Shown here: positions 1 through 8,631 of the stretch, piece by piece
Numbering within the stretch: the first letter of the stretch is position 1
Layout of the letters: every line of letters begins with the position of its first letter
Source of the DNA: Actinocrinis puniceicyclus
GTDB taxonomy: Bacteria; Actinomycetota; Actinomycetes; Streptomycetales; Catenulisporaceae
Reading direction: 5' to 3'
NCBI RefSeq assembly: GCF_018283645.1
Contig: NZ_JAGSXH010000010.1
Span: 26,778-90,777 of the forward strand
Length of the DNA stretch: 64,000 nucleotides
Program-made: the position numbers and the translations under genes
Notes under the pieces: generated by a model
The model's database searches: none
The model's input: the letters and a program-made list of their open reading frames with translations, nothing else
Told to the model about the DNA's origin: nothing

Positions 1-476
1 GCCGCCGCCGAGGCCGCCGGGTTGTCCAGCACCCGGCGAGCGGCGACGGCGGCCTCGGCGTGCCGGCCGTTGACCAGCAGCGCATGCGCCAGCACCTGCT
101 GCAGGTCGCCGCCGTCACGGCCTTCGCGCGGGACGGAGGTCTCCTCGGCAAGCTCGATGGCACGGGCCAGGTTGCCCGCGGCGAGGTGCGCCTCGATCGC
201 GGTCACGATGCGCCGGCCGCGCCCGGGATCATCCGGCTCGGTCAGGTCCAGCGCCCGCAGCGCCAGCCGGACCGCGAGCTCGGGCATCTGGTTGATCGCC
301 TGGCGGGCGGCGCCCTCCAGGCAGTCCGCGGCGGCTCCGGCGGCCGAGTAGGCCGCCGGACGACCGGCCGATCGGGCCCGGGCGGGTTCGTCCCGGCGCC
401 GGGGCCCCTTGGTGGGGGGGTCGGCGTTGCGAGCGCGGCCCGCCGGAGGGCAGGTGAGTGACGTTCCCGTTGGCAT
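1..476 (-). CDS. TPR-type regulator, LAL/LuxR-like, N-terminal part
   Basis: The gene runs off the left edge, so only its first 158 codons are seen. The ATG at 476-474 has a strong GGAGGAG site upstream (rc 484-490). After about 40 low-complexity residues rich in Arg, Pro and Gly, the protein becomes helical, with text such as CLEGAARQAINQMPELAVRL and VLAHALLVNGRHAEAAV. This resembles the TPR-like middle part of large LuxR-family ATPase regulators, which sit at cluster borders in actinomycetes. No Walker A motif precedes it, so the usual N-terminal ATPase is absent. It could be an ATPase-less regulator or a truncated relic. The C-terminal HTH, if any, lies outside the window. Confidence 0.55.
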   Translation of the reverse strand, partial: MPTGTSLTCPPAGRARNADPPTKGPRRRDEPARARSAGRPAAYSAAGAAADCLEGAARQAINQMPELAVRLALRALDLTEPDDPGRGRRIVTAIEAHLAAGNLARAIELAEETSVPREGRDGGDLQQVLAHALLVNGRHAEAAVAARRVLDNPAASAA

Positions 477-490
477 CCCCGTAGCTCCTC

Positions 491-559
491 CGGGTGAGTG
501 GTCACCCATCGCGGATTCTAAATCAATGTGTTACCTCACCACTCACCCGGTCGGGTGAG
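491..559 (-). promoter_or_regulatory. Promoter with flanking inverted operator repeats
   Basis: CGGGTGAGTGGT at 491-502 is repeated exactly in inverted orientation at 538-549, and a third CGGGTGAG lies at 552-559. The last two form an 8-2-8 palindrome (542-559). Between the outer copies, on the minus strand, is a good -10 box, TAGAAT (rc 515-520), placed to transcribe the regulator that starts at 476. One repeat overlaps its -35 position and the other lies just after the likely start point. This is a classic layout for repression or autoregulation. The palindrome at 542-559 could also act as a terminator for the MFS gene ending at 562. Confidence 0.5.
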
Positions 560-561
560 CG

Positions 562-1866
562 TCAGTTGGCGCTCGCGCTGGAACCCGCACTGGAACCCGC
601 ACTGGAACCCGCACCGGCACCGGTGCCGGCACCCGGGCCGGCGACCGCCGCGGTCTGGGCCGGCGGCGGGGCGGCGGCCGGCGCGGTGGACGCGCGCCAG
701 GCGGAGAAGTACATGGTGATCCACGCCAGCACCACGGCTCCGGTGGCGACCAGCGCGAGCGTGGTCGGCCCACTGGTCAGGGCGAGCGCGCCCAGTCCAC
801 TGGCCAGCGCCTGGCCCGCGTAGATCGCGGAGGAGTTCAGCGAGAGCGCGATCGGGCCGAGCGGTCCGGGGGCCAGGCCGAACAGCCGCTGCTGCTGCGC
901 CGGGTTGAAGATCCAGCCGATCAGCGACCAGGCGCCGAGCACGACGCACAGCAGCACCGCGCCGCCGCCCCAGTGCGCGACCCCGGCCAGGGCCAGCGAG
1001 GTCAGCGCGAGGCCGCCCAGGCCGATCGAGCCGACCCGCACCGCCGGCATGTGGTCGATCAGCCAGCCGGCCGCGCTGCTGGAGAACACCGCGGTGACGC
1101 CGATCACCAGGTAGACGATGGACAGTCCGCGTCCGGTCACGTTCACGGTGTGCTGGGAGAACCAGGCCAGGTAGCTGAAGACCACGAAGATGCCGGCCAT
1201 GCCCAGCGCGGTGGCCAGCAGGGTCGAGGGCACCGCGCGCTTGCGGCCGACCGCGATGCGCTGCGCGAGCGAGGCGACCGGCGGCGACGCCACGGTCTTG
1301 AGCGTCGCGGCGATGCCGAGCACCGAGACCGCGCCGACCGCGGCCACGAACACGAAGGTCGCGCGCCAGCCGGAGCTTTGCCCGACGAAGGTGCCCAGCG
1401 GCACGCCCACCGCGTTGGCCACGGTCAGGCCGCCCAGCACGGCGGCCAGCGCGCGACCGCGCTCCTGCGGTACCGCGATGGTGGCCGCCGCGGCGGTCGC
1501 GGACGGCATGTACGTCGCCGCGGCGAGCGCGGCCAGTACCCGCGCCGCGATCAGTACGCCGTAGTTCGGGGCCACCGCGGCGAGCACGTTGGCCAGGGAG
1601 AAGAAGGCCAGCGCGGCGAGCAGCAGTTGCTTGCGCTTGAAGTGGCTGGTGGCCACGGCGAGCACCGGGGCGCTGAGCGCGTAGACGGCGGAGAACACCG
1701 TGATCAGCTGTCCCGCCACACCGATGCCGACGCCGAGGTCCTGGCCGACCTTGGGTAGCACGCCGCTGATGACGTAAGCATCGGTTCCGAGTGCGAATGC
1801 GCCGAGCGCGAGCAGCAGTACCGGCCTGCGAGCCTCACCACTCGGCAGGATGGTCGACAACGACAT
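562..1866 (-). CDS. MFS transporter, DHA1-type exporter
   Basis: 434 residues, about the usual length for the major facilitator superfamily, with 12 hydrophobic segments. The first helix, LLLALGAFALGTDAYVISGV, is typical of the DHA1/AraJ-like drug and sugar efflux branch. The segment after helix 2 contains SHFKRKQLLL, matching the family's conserved loop 2-3. It probably exports the product of the neighbouring cluster or an intermediate, acting as self-protection by proton antiport; this role is inferred from position. The ATG at 1866 has only a weak AAGGGA site. The C-terminus carries an odd tail of Gly/Ala/Ser repeats encoded by 12-bp tandem DNA repeats. Confidence 0.85.
   Translation of the reverse strand: MSLSTILPSGEARRPVLLLALGAFALGTDAYVISGVLPKVGQDLGVGIGVAGQLITVFSAVYALSAPVLAVATSHFKRKQLLLAALAFFSLANVLAAVAPNYGVLIAARVLAALAAATYMPSATAAAATIAVPQERGRALAAVLGGLTVANAVGVPLGTFVGQSSGWRATFVFVAAVGAVSVLGIAATLKTVASPPVASLAQRIAVGRKRAVPSTLLATALGMAGIFVVFSYLAWFSQHTVNVTGRGLSIVYLVIGVTAVFSSSAAGWLIDHMPAVRVGSIGLGGLALTSLALAGVAHWGGGAVLLCVVLGAWSLIGWIFNPAQQQRLFGLAPGPLGPIALSLNSSAIYAGQALASGLGALALTSGPTTLALVATGAVVLAWITMYFSAWRASTAPAAAPPPAQTAAVAGPGAGTGAGAGSSAGSSAGSSASAN
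578..613. repeat. Three 12-bp tandem repeats in MFS tail
   Basis: CTGGAACCCGCA occurs three times head to tail. On the coding (minus) strand it encodes repeated Ala-Gly-Ser-Ser units in the cytoplasmic tail of the MFS transporter. Copy-number slippage here would change the tail by four residues at a time and keep the frame. Confidence 0.85.
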
Positions 1867-2129
1867 GAGGGCGATCCCTTGATCTTCTCAGTGAGGCTTC
1901 CGTCCACCGCGGTCGGACTGCGAGGCGTGTGCGCCGCAGTGCCTCACGCTGGGAAGCCCGGGCGTCGGGACTGGGCGACCCGGTGCGGCCGTGGCATCGC
2001 ATGGTGCATTTCTGACACCGCACACAGGTCTGTCCGATGATGGCGGAAGGCTCTGAAACGGTTCTAAATCGCGTGCTCGAAACGGGGTCGACGAGCTGCG
2101 CGCCGGACGGGCGTGGTGCGCGCGGTGGC

Positions 2130-2915
2130 TCAACTACCGTCGTAGACCAGCTCGGAGACGTCGGGCACCGGCTCGTCGATCAGGATCGCCTGGTGCAGGG
2201 CGTTGACGGCGCGACAGGGCTCCAGCCCGAGGTCCCGGTCCAGCACGTCGCGGATCGCGTGGTACGCCTTGATCGCGTCGGCACGCCGCCCGCTGCACCC
2301 GAGGGCGAGCATCAGCTGCCAGCAGAACACCTCGTGGTACGGGTACTGCTTCACCAGCTCCTGCAGCTGCTCGGCCGCCTCGCGGTACCAGCCCAAGCGC
2401 AGCCGGCAGTCCGCGGACAGCTGCGCGCAGCCGAGCCGCTGCTCGTCGAGCTGACCGGCGAAGACGCTCACGATCGGACCGTTCTGCAGGTTCTCCAGCG
2501 CCGGACCGCGCCACAGCGCCGTCGCCCGCTCCAGCGTGTCCACCGCCGCTTCGAGCTCGCCGCGGCGCGCCCGTTCCCGGCCCTGCTCCAGCAACCGCCG
2601 GAAGTCCAGTGCGTCGAGCCGGTCCGGGCCGAGCTTGAGCACGTAGCCCGAGGTGTGGGTGACGATCGGGTTCTCTCCCCCGCCCCGCAGGTCGCCCAGC
2701 AGCTTGCGCAACCGGGAGATGTACACGTGCAGCGCGGCGTTGAAGCGCCGCGGCGGACTTTCGCCCCACAGCTCCGTGCACAGCTGATCGGTGGTCACCA
2801 CCTCGTCGCTGCGCGCCAGCAGTGTGGCGAGAACGGTCTCCGGTTTCGCGGCGCGGACGGTGGCGGTGCGTTCGCCCGCCGTGATCCGTAACGAACCAAG
2901 TACCTCGTATCTCAT
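2130..2915 (-). CDS. SARP family transcriptional activator
   Basis: 261 residues, the length of small Streptomyces antibiotic regulatory proteins. Residues 1-95 form an OmpR-like winged helix, including AALHVYISRLRKLLGD, a recognition-helix region typical of AfsR/RedD/ActII-4 proteins. Residues about 100-245 match the bacterial transcriptional activation domain (BTAD), with LDALDFRRLLEQGRERARRG and RADAIKAYHAIRDVLDRDLG. SARPs bind direct heptamer repeats upstream of biosynthetic promoters. It is the likely pathway activator of the PABA cluster and may recognise the shared promoter box seen at 13.9 and 19.6 kb. The start at 2915 follows GAGGAACC. Confidence 0.92.
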   Translation of the reverse strand: MRYEVLGSLRITAGERTATVRAAKPETVLATLLARSDEVVTTDQLCTELWGESPPRRFNAALHVYISRLRKLLGDLRGGGENPIVTHTSGYVLKLGPDRLDALDFRRLLEQGRERARRGELEAAVDTLERATALWRGPALENLQNGPIVSVFAGQLDEQRLGCAQLSADCRLRLGWYREAAEQLQELVKQYPYHEVFCWQLMLALGCSGRRADAIKAYHAIRDVLDRDLGLEPCRAVNALHQAILIDEPVPDVSELVYDGS

Positions 2916-3246
2916 TGGTTCCTCATCCTCGCGCTCACCGTGCGCAGCGATACACTCAACCGCGGCACCGTCAGCAGCACCGCCGATGCGCAGCGGTCGG
3001 GCGGACCGCCGGTCGGTGGATCCCCTGTGTCCGGCGCGGGTCCCGGCAATACGGCTTTCCGGCCCTCGTGAGGTATCGCCCGCATTTCAGAACCCTACCA
3101 GGCACACAGCGTAGCGTCTCGCCCACGCGACGGCAACAGAGACGGCGCGCAAGCGGCGGCGCAAGCCTATCCCAAGGGTTTCCGGAGTGATTTCAGCGAT
3201 ACGAGTCAGGCCCGTCGTCATGATATCCGGCTCGTCGCGCCGACAG

Positions 3247-3276
3247 GGTCGCGGACGGTCGCGGACAGTCGCGGAC
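3247..3276. repeat. Three 10-bp direct repeats upstream of the SARP gene
   Basis: GGTCGCGGAC is repeated twice exactly, then once as AGTCGCGGAC, with no spacing. It lies about 330 bp upstream of the SARP start. Direct repeats of about one helical turn are what SARP proteins bind, so this could be a regulator site, but SARP sites usually have an 11-bp period and lie close to a -10 box. Confidence 0.4.
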
Positions 3277-3545
3277 GTGGCTCGGTACGCCCGGGCGGCC
3301 GATTCCTGAGGCCATTTCCGAATACGCGCGGAAGACGGTTTCCGGCACCGATCGTTGAATGCGCGATCATCGCGCGGAATTCCGGCCCGATGGTGTCGTT
3401 TTATGCGCCGCGCGCTCGCGCCGGCGGTTTCCGCGGCGCACTCATATTTCACTACCGGTGTCTTTGCCTGGAATTCGACACCGCCGCGCTCGGGCGGACC
3501 GGATCCTGACCGGATCCGTCCCGGGCCAGTCCCGGGTCCGGGGGA

Positions 3546-3585
3546 CGGCGAACCGGCCGATCGACGCGGCGCGGCCGGTTCGCCG
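3546..3585 (-). terminator. Terminator of the PABA operon
   Basis: A perfect 13-bp inverted repeat (CGGCGAACCGGCC and its complement) with a 14-nt loop, 15 bp beyond the DAHP synthase stop codon on the minus strand. A second small palindrome, GGCCGGA-TTA-TCCGGCC, includes the stop codon itself (3594-3610). No T-run follows, which is common in actinomycete terminators. Confidence 0.65.
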
Positions 3586-3600
3586 TGTTTCACGGCCGGA

Positions 3601-4662
3601 TTATCCGGCCAGTGCGGGCTCGTCGACCGGGGGCGCGACCATGCCCCGGCCGAGCACCGCGGCGACGTTGCGCAACTGCGGCATCAGGTTCCCGAAGCCG
3701 ATGGGATCGAGCGCCTGCGCCCCGTCGGACAGGGCCTTCTCCGGCTGCGCGTGCACCTCGATGATCAAGCCGTCCGCGCCTGCCGCCAGGCCGGCCCTGG
3801 CCACCGGGGCGACCAGCCGGGAGTGGCCGGCGCTGTGGCTCGGGTCGACGATCAAGGGCAGATGGGACAGCTCCTTGACCACCGGGATCGAGTTGATGTC
3901 GGTGGTGAAGCGGCTCGTGGTCTCGAACGTGCGGATGCCGCGCTCGCACAGGATGATCTCGTCGTTGCCGCCGGCCAGCAGGTACTCCGCGGCGCTGAGC
4001 CACTCGCGCACGGTCGCCGCCAGGCCGCGCTTGAGCAGCACCGGCCGGCCGATCTTGCCCAGCTCGCTCAGCAGCGGGAAGTTCTGCATGTTGCGCGCGC
4101 CCACCTGCAGCATGTCCGCCACTTCCAGCAGATCCTCGATGTCGCGCACGCTGAGCACCTCGGTCACGATCGGCATGCCGTAGACCCGCCGTACCTCGCG
4201 CACCGCCTCGAAGCCGTCGCGCCCGAGCCCCTGGAAGCTGTACGGGGAGGTGCGCGGCTTGAACAGGCCGACCCGGAAGAGCGCGGCGCCGGCGGCGCGC
4301 ACCGCCTCCGCGGTGCGCATCAGCGTCTCCGGTCCGTCCATCGAGCAAGGGCCGGCGATCACGGCGACGGCGTTGCCGCCCACCGGCACCCCGCCGACGT
4401 CGACGACGCTGTCGCTGCCGTACAGCGCGCGCCGGGTGAGCAGCAGGTCCTTCTCCTGCGCGCTTTCCAGGACCTTCTCCACCTCCGGCCATTCGCGCAG
4501 CCGCTCGGTGAGCGCCGGCGCGGCGCCGGTCACTTCGAGCACTGTCCTGCCGTTGGCCCGATAGGTCTGCACCTGGTCCGCGGCGGGCAGGACCCGGCTG
4601 ACGACGGTGTCGATCGAGGCTGCGGTCAACTCGGCCGCCAGGAGCACCGCGATGCGGGTCAT
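3601..4662 (-). CDS. 3-deoxy-7-phosphoheptulonate (DAHP) synthase, type I-beta-like
   Basis: 353 residues. It should condense phosphoenolpyruvate and erythrose 4-phosphate, the first step of the shikimate route to chorismate. Residues 1-70 form a small ferredoxin/ACT-like N-terminal domain, as in Thermotoga-type I-beta enzymes. The TIM-barrel follows with the substrate motifs IAGPCSMDGPE, LFKPRTSPYSFQG, LIVDPSHSAGHS and IIEVHAQPEKALSDG. The start at 4662 overlaps the preceding aminotransferase stop as ATGA. As the last gene of the PABA operon it is probably a dedicated copy that raises chorismate supply, a common feature of aromatic antibiotic clusters. Most actinomycete housekeeping DAHP synthases are type II, which supports a pathway-specific role. 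Confidence 0.93.
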   Translation of the reverse strand: MTRIAVLLAAELTAASIDTVVSRVLPAADQVQTYRANGRTVLEVTGAAPALTERLREWPEVEKVLESAQEKDLLLTRRALYGSDSVVDVGGVPVGGNAVAVIAGPCSMDGPETLMRTAEAVRAAGAALFRVGLFKPRTSPYSFQGLGRDGFEAVREVRRVYGMPIVTEVLSVRDIEDLLEVADMLQVGARNMQNFPLLSELGKIGRPVLLKRGLAATVREWLSAAEYLLAGGNDEIILCERGIRTFETTSRFTTDINSIPVVKELSHLPLIVDPSHSAGHSRLVAPVARAGLAAGADGLIIEVHAQPEKALSDGAQALDPIGFGNLMPQLRNVAAVLGRGMVAPPVDEPALAG

Positions 4663-5522
4663 CCCAGTTCCCTTCCCTTGCTCTTCGGTGGCGCGGGGAC
4701 GAAGTTGCGCGCCGCGCCTGTCCAGCCGTCGACCGGGATCGCCTGGGCCGACCACCACCGCTGCCAGGCCGCGGCCCGCGGCGCGGGTCCGGGGGCGCCG
4801 GCGGCGCCGAGCCAGCCGGTGACCGGCCGGATGCCGTGCAGCGCGTTGACGGCCCAAACCTCGCACTCGGCGAGCAGTTCGATCCCGGCGCGTACACCGC
4901 GCACTTCGACGCCCAGTTCTCGCGCGTGGCGCTGAATGCACCGGGTGGTCACCCCGGGCAGGGTGGGCAGTTGCGCGGCCGGGACGCACAGCGCGTCGCC
5001 GGACCACCACAGCAGGCTGGTCGTGGTCCCTTCCAGCACCTCGCCGCGGCCGTGCGTCAGCAGCCCCTCGTGCGCGCCCAGCCCGCGGGCCCGCGCGCGC
5101 AACGCCTCCAGCGCACCTATGTCAGGACCCTTGGTGCGCGGGCACACCCGGGGGTCGGGCGGCTCGCACACCCACAGGACCACCGCCCCGCCGCGCGGCG
5201 GGGCCGGCCGCAGCCGCAGCCGCAGCCGGCCGTCGGCGGCCAGTTCCACCCGCGGGAACCAGGTCCCGGCCTCCGGCAGCCGCCGCAGCGCGCCGTGCCA
5301 GAACCCTTCGACGCCCGATTCGGCCAGGCCGTGTTCCAGGCACGCCGCCGTGAAGCGGTCCCGGTGCGTGTCCAGGAACCGGGCCGTGCCGTCCTGGACC
5401 AGCCACGAGTCCGCGGCCAGCAGCGGCGCGGTGTCCGCGACGCCGGTCTCGGGGACGAAGCCGGCGCCGTCGTAGCGCAGCACGCCGGCGGTGCCCTGCG
5501 CTGCCGTCCGCGAACCGGTCAC
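4659..5522 (-). CDS. pabC: Class IV aminotransferase, aminodeoxychorismate lyase-like
   Basis: 287 residues, near the 270-290 typical of ADC lyase. In the family the enzyme is PLP-dependent and splits 4-amino-4-deoxychorismate into PABA and pyruvate. The likely PLP lysine lies in PRTKGPDIG, and the later block GRGEVLEGTTTSLLWW matches the conserved E-G-T-T-S phosphate-binding segment of fold type IV enzymes. The GTG start at 5522 overlaps the upstream ligase stop as GTGA; no other start with a ribosome site suits the domain. Presence beside a PabA-PabB fusion and a DAHP synthase makes PABA formation the best reading. A branched-chain or D-amino acid transaminase is less likely in this context. 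Confidence 0.85.
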   Translation of the reverse strand: MTGSRTAAQGTAGVLRYDGAGFVPETGVADTAPLLAADSWLVQDGTARFLDTHRDRFTAACLEHGLAESGVEGFWHGALRRLPEAGTWFPRVELAADGRLRLRLRPAPPRGGAVVLWVCEPPDPRVCPRTKGPDIGALEALRARARGLGAHEGLLTHGRGEVLEGTTTSLLWWSGDALCVPAAQLPTLPGVTTRCIQRHARELGVEVRGVRAGIELLAECEVWAVNALHGIRPVTGWLGAAGAPGPAPRAAAWQRWWSAQAIPVDGWTGAARNFVPAPPKSKGRELG

Positions 5523-7147
5523 GGTGACTGCGCGGGTATCTCGGCCGGGGCCGACGCGGTGCCCAGCAGGTCGCGGATCTCCAGCCGCCGGATCTTCCAG
5601 GTCGAGGTGCGCGGGAAGTCCGCGAACCGCCACTGGATCGGCTGGTTGAGCGGCGGAAGGCCGGCGGTGGCGGCGGCCCAGCGCGCCCGGTCCAGCGGAT
5701 GGTCCCCGCGGGTGGCCACGATCGGGGTGGGGCTGCCCGCGCCGTCCGGCACGATGACCACCTCGCTGACGTCGGGCAGCCGTTCGAGCAGCATGTCCTC
5801 GATGCCGAGGTTGCTGTCGATCTCCTCGATCTTGTCCACCTCGCGGTCGGCCAGGTACAGCCGTCCGGACCGGTCGAACCAGCCCACGTCGCCCAGGCGC
5901 CACCAGCCGCCGGGCAGGAACTGGCCGCGGAAGCGCTCGTCCTCGGACAGGTAGGTGCGGATCTGCGAGCGGCTGCGGATGACCAGGTGGCCGATCTGCC
6001 CGCGCGGCACCGGCCGGCCCTGCTCGTCGACGGCGCGCAGCCGGATGAAGCCGGTGAGCGGGACGCCGACGCAGCGGCCGTCGACCTTGTCGAGGTTGTT
6101 GCGGGTGTGCAGCCATCCCGAGATCGGCCCGGTCTCGCTCTGCCCGTAGAGCTGGAGCAGCGCCGGCCGGCGGTGCCGGGAGGCGTTGAGCAGCTTGCGG
6201 ACCGTGCCGGGGTGGATCGCGTCGAAGGTGCTGGTGTAGTACTTCACCGTGGACAGCGGGCCGTCCGGCTCGTCGGCGAACTCCTCCCAGAGCACGAAGT
6301 TGTTCGGGTGCGTCTCCACGACCGTGGGCCGGTTCGCGGTGAGCATCGAGCGCGCGTTCGACACGTCGGTGTCGCTGACGACCGCCAGCGGATTGCCGTA
6401 GTTGAGGAACACCCCGAGCGAGTTGTAGAAGCGCGAGTGCACGAACGAGGTGGCCAGCAGCACCGGCTCGCGGTTGCGCACCCACCAGCCGATGAGCTGC
6501 TGCGGCAGCAGCCGGTGCCAGAGCGTGCGCGTGGTGTGCACCATGAGCTTGGGCACCCCGGTGGTGCCGGAGGAGTGGGTGATCAGCGCGGGCTCGTTCA
6601 GGCCGCGCCGCACCGCCCCGCGCACCGGCGCGCCGATGACGTCCTTGAGCGCGACGATCCGGGAGCCGCCGGCGTCGCTCGGCACCGCGCCCTCGGTGAG
6701 CAGCACCGGGGTGCCGACCAGGGAGCCGGCCGCGGCCAGTTCGGCGTACTTGGCCGCGTCGGTCACGATCCACGGCGAGTGCAGCCGCTGCAGCAGCACG
6801 CCGAGCACCTTGGGGTCGAGCGCGGGCGAGAGCATCACCGGCACGGCGCCGATCCGCGCGACGGCGCAGGCGGTCAGCGCGATGTCGAAGTTGGCCCGCT
6901 TGTGGATCGCCACGTGGTCGCCGGCGCGCACTCCGGCCGCGGTGATCCGCGCCGCGAGTTCGTCGACGAGGCGGGCCAGTTGCGCGTAGGTGTACACGGT
7001 CTGCTCGGAGGTGAAGACGCCGAGCGGCTTGTCGAGCGTGACGGTCGCGTCCGGGTACCGCGCGGCGGCATGCTCGAACATCAGGCCGATGTCGAAGATC
7101 CGGCGCAGGTTCGACCAGATCATGGGTCTGCGGGGAGTACGGTTCAT
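5519..7147 (-). CDS. Acyl-adenylate/CoA ligase (ANL superfamily), first copy
   Basis: 542 residues with the full adenylate-forming fold. The P-loop-like motif is SSGTTGVPKLMVH, the A5 motif is LYGQSETGP, the hinge region is LGDVGWFDRSGRLY, and the C-terminal catalytic lysine sits in TSTWKIRRLE. It should activate a carboxylic acid, probably aromatic, as AMP ester and then thioester. The start ATG at 7147 overlaps the second ligase stop as ATGA and has a GAGGAG site. The substrate cannot be read from sequence; PABA or a derivative is the contextual guess. Unusually, a second ligase and an EhpF-like protein sit in the same transcript, so each may act on a different acid or step. Confidence 0.88.
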   Translation of the reverse strand: MNRTPRRPMIWSNLRRIFDIGLMFEHAAARYPDATVTLDKPLGVFTSEQTVYTYAQLARLVDELAARITAAGVRAGDHVAIHKRANFDIALTACAVARIGAVPVMLSPALDPKVLGVLLQRLHSPWIVTDAAKYAELAAAGSLVGTPVLLTEGAVPSDAGGSRIVALKDVIGAPVRGAVRRGLNEPALITHSSGTTGVPKLMVHTTRTLWHRLLPQQLIGWWVRNREPVLLATSFVHSRFYNSLGVFLNYGNPLAVVSDTDVSNARSMLTANRPTVVETHPNNFVLWEEFADEPDGPLSTVKYYTSTFDAIHPGTVRKLLNASRHRRPALLQLYGQSETGPISGWLHTRNNLDKVDGRCVGVPLTGFIRLRAVDEQGRPVPRGQIGHLVIRSRSQIRTYLSEDERFRGQFLPGGWWRLGDVGWFDRSGRLYLADREVDKIEEIDSNLGIEDMLLERLPDVSEVVIVPDGAGSPTPIVATRGDHPLDRARWAAATAGLPPLNQPIQWRFADFPRTSTWKIRRLEIRDLLGTASAPAEIPAQSP

Positions 7148-8631
7148 GATCGCTGCTCTCCTCGAAGGACGAAACGGCGCAGCTTCCCGGACGCGGTGCG
7201 CGGCAGATCGCCGACGACGCGGACCGCCTGGGGAACCTTGAACGGGGCCAGATGCTCGCGGGCCAGGCAGGCGAGCTGGTCGGCCAGCCACGTCTCATCG
7301 GGTGCGGTGCCGCGCGCGGGCACCACGAACGCGGTCAGCCGCGAGGCTCCCAGTTCGTCGCGCACCGCGACGACCGCCGCCTCGCCGACCGCGGGGTGCC
7401 GGCGCAGCACCTCCTCGATCTCGAACGGGGAGACGTTGACACCGCCGACGATCTCGATGTCGTCGTCGCGGCCGAGGTGAGTGAACGTCCCGTCGGGATT
7501 GCGCACGACGCGGTCGCGGGTGTTGAACCATCCGTCCGCGAACACGGCGCTGCCCGCCTCTCCGCGGTTCAGGTAACCGGAGACCAGGGTCGGCCCGGTC
7601 ACCCAGAGTTCGCCCTCCCGGCCGTCCGGCAGCGGCCGGCCCTCGCCGTCGCGCACCTGGAGGGTGAATCCGCGCACGGGACGCCCGAGCGTGCCGGGGG
7701 TGTCCTGGTGGACGGTGTTGGAACAGAACGCCTGCCCGGCCTCGGTGCACCCGATCTGATCGAGCACCGAGGTGGTCAGGATCGCGCCGAGTTCCCGGTG
7801 CAGGCTCGCGCGCATCGCCTCTCCCGCGCTGACCGCGGCCCGCACGGACTTGAAGCAGGCGGCGTCCGCGGCGTCGTCGGCCAGCAGCTTGACATAGGCG
7901 CTGGGCACGGCGAACAGGATGGTGACCGCGTGCCTGCGCACGGCCGCGGCGGTGAGCGCCGGGTCGAAGGAATGCGGCAGGAGCACCGCGCTGGCGCCGC
8001 TGTAGAGCGGGAACACCAGCGAGTTGCAGAACCCGTACGCGAAGTAGAGCTTTGATACCGAAAGGATGACGTCCTCGGGACTCGCCGCGATGATGTCCTC
8101 GCCGCTGGAGAGCGCGTAGTCGTCGATGTCCGCGTGCGTGTGCACCACGCCCTTGGGCCGGCCGGTCGTGCCGGAGGTGTACTGGATGTACACCGGGTCG
8201 TCCGGCCGCGCGGGCGCCGCCGGCACCTGTTGCGGGGTGGGCGCGCCGGCCGGGTCGATCAGCGCGGCGACGTCGACCCGGCGGTCGAACCGGCCGGCGA
8301 GCTGGTCGCCCTGGATGACGCACAGGCACGCGCCGCTGTCCTGTGCCAGGTAACGGTGGTCGGCCTCGGCGAGCCGGGGATTGGCCAGCACCGCGACGGC
8401 TCCCAGGCGGGCGACCCCGAGGAATGCCGCGATGAATCCGATGTCGTCGGGCAGCGCGAGCAGGACCCGGTCCCCGGCGCAGACCCCGCGGGCGGCCAGA
8501 CGCGCGGCCGCGGCCGCGGCGAGCCGGTGCACCTGAGCGTGTGTCCAGCTGCGATCGGGGCAGTGGTAGGCGGGCCGCTCCAGCCAGCCGCCCGCCGCGG
8601 CCCGCTGCTCGATGCGGGAGACGATGTTCAC
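7144..8631 (-). CDS. Benzoate-CoA ligase-like acyl-CoA synthetase, second copy
   Basis: 495 residues, somewhat short for an ANL enzyme but with every core motif: YTSGTTGRPKGVVH, DQIGCTEAGQAF, the GWFNTRDR hinge strand and RTASGKLRRF with the C-terminal lysine. The segment KLYFAYGFCNSLVFPLYSGA resembles benzoate-CoA and 4-hydroxybenzoate-CoA ligases, so an aryl acid substrate such as PABA is likely. The GTG start at 8631 overlaps the upstream ADC synthase stop as GTGA, and its own stop overlaps the next ligase start, so the genes are translationally coupled. It may form PABA-CoA for use as a starter or acyl donor; this is inference. Confidence 0.88.
   Translation of the reverse strand: MNIVSRIEQRAAAGGWLERPAYHCPDRSWTHAQVHRLAAAAAARLAARGVCAGDRVLLALPDDIGFIAAFLGVARLGAVAVLANPRLAEADHRYLAQDSGACLCVIQGDQLAGRFDRRVDVAALIDPAGAPTPQQVPAAPARPDDPVYIQYTSGTTGRPKGVVHTHADIDDYALSSGEDIIAASPEDVILSVSKLYFAYGFCNSLVFPLYSGASAVLLPHSFDPALTAAAVRRHAVTILFAVPSAYVKLLADDAADAACFKSVRAAVSAGEAMRASLHRELGAILTTSVLDQIGCTEAGQAFCSNTVHQDTPGTLGRPVRGFTLQVRDGEGRPLPDGREGELWVTGPTLVSGYLNRGEAGSAVFADGWFNTRDRVVRNPDGTFTHLGRDDDIEIVGGVNVSPFEIEEVLRRHPAVGEAAVVAVRDELGASRLTAFVVPARGTAPDETWLADQLACLAREHLAPFKVPQAVRVVGDLPRTASGKLRRFVLRGEQRS

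Larger units (their letters stand above)
2916..3600. other. Intergenic region between SARP and DAHP synthase genes
   Basis: 685 bp with no convincing gene; long reading frames here have Arg/Pro/Ser-rich composition of the kind seen in GC-rich non-coding strands. It holds the SARP upstream region, a set of three 10-bp tandem repeats (3247-3276) and the terminator of the long minus-strand operon (3546-3585). No clear -10/-35 pair for the SARP gene stood out. Confidence 0.6.

Noticed and set aside
2037..2891. Long plus-strand frame over the SARP gene
   Set aside because: Antisense shadow; its Gln/Arg/Val-rich translation has no domain, and the minus strand encodes a clear SARP.
3087..3593. Minus-strand frame between DAHP synthase and SARP genes
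   Set aside because: Arg/Ser/Pro-rich, crosses the terminator, no start signal.
3355..4935. 526-codon plus-strand frame over DAHP synthase
   Set aside because: Shadow of a well-conserved enzyme; low-complexity composition, no ribosome site.
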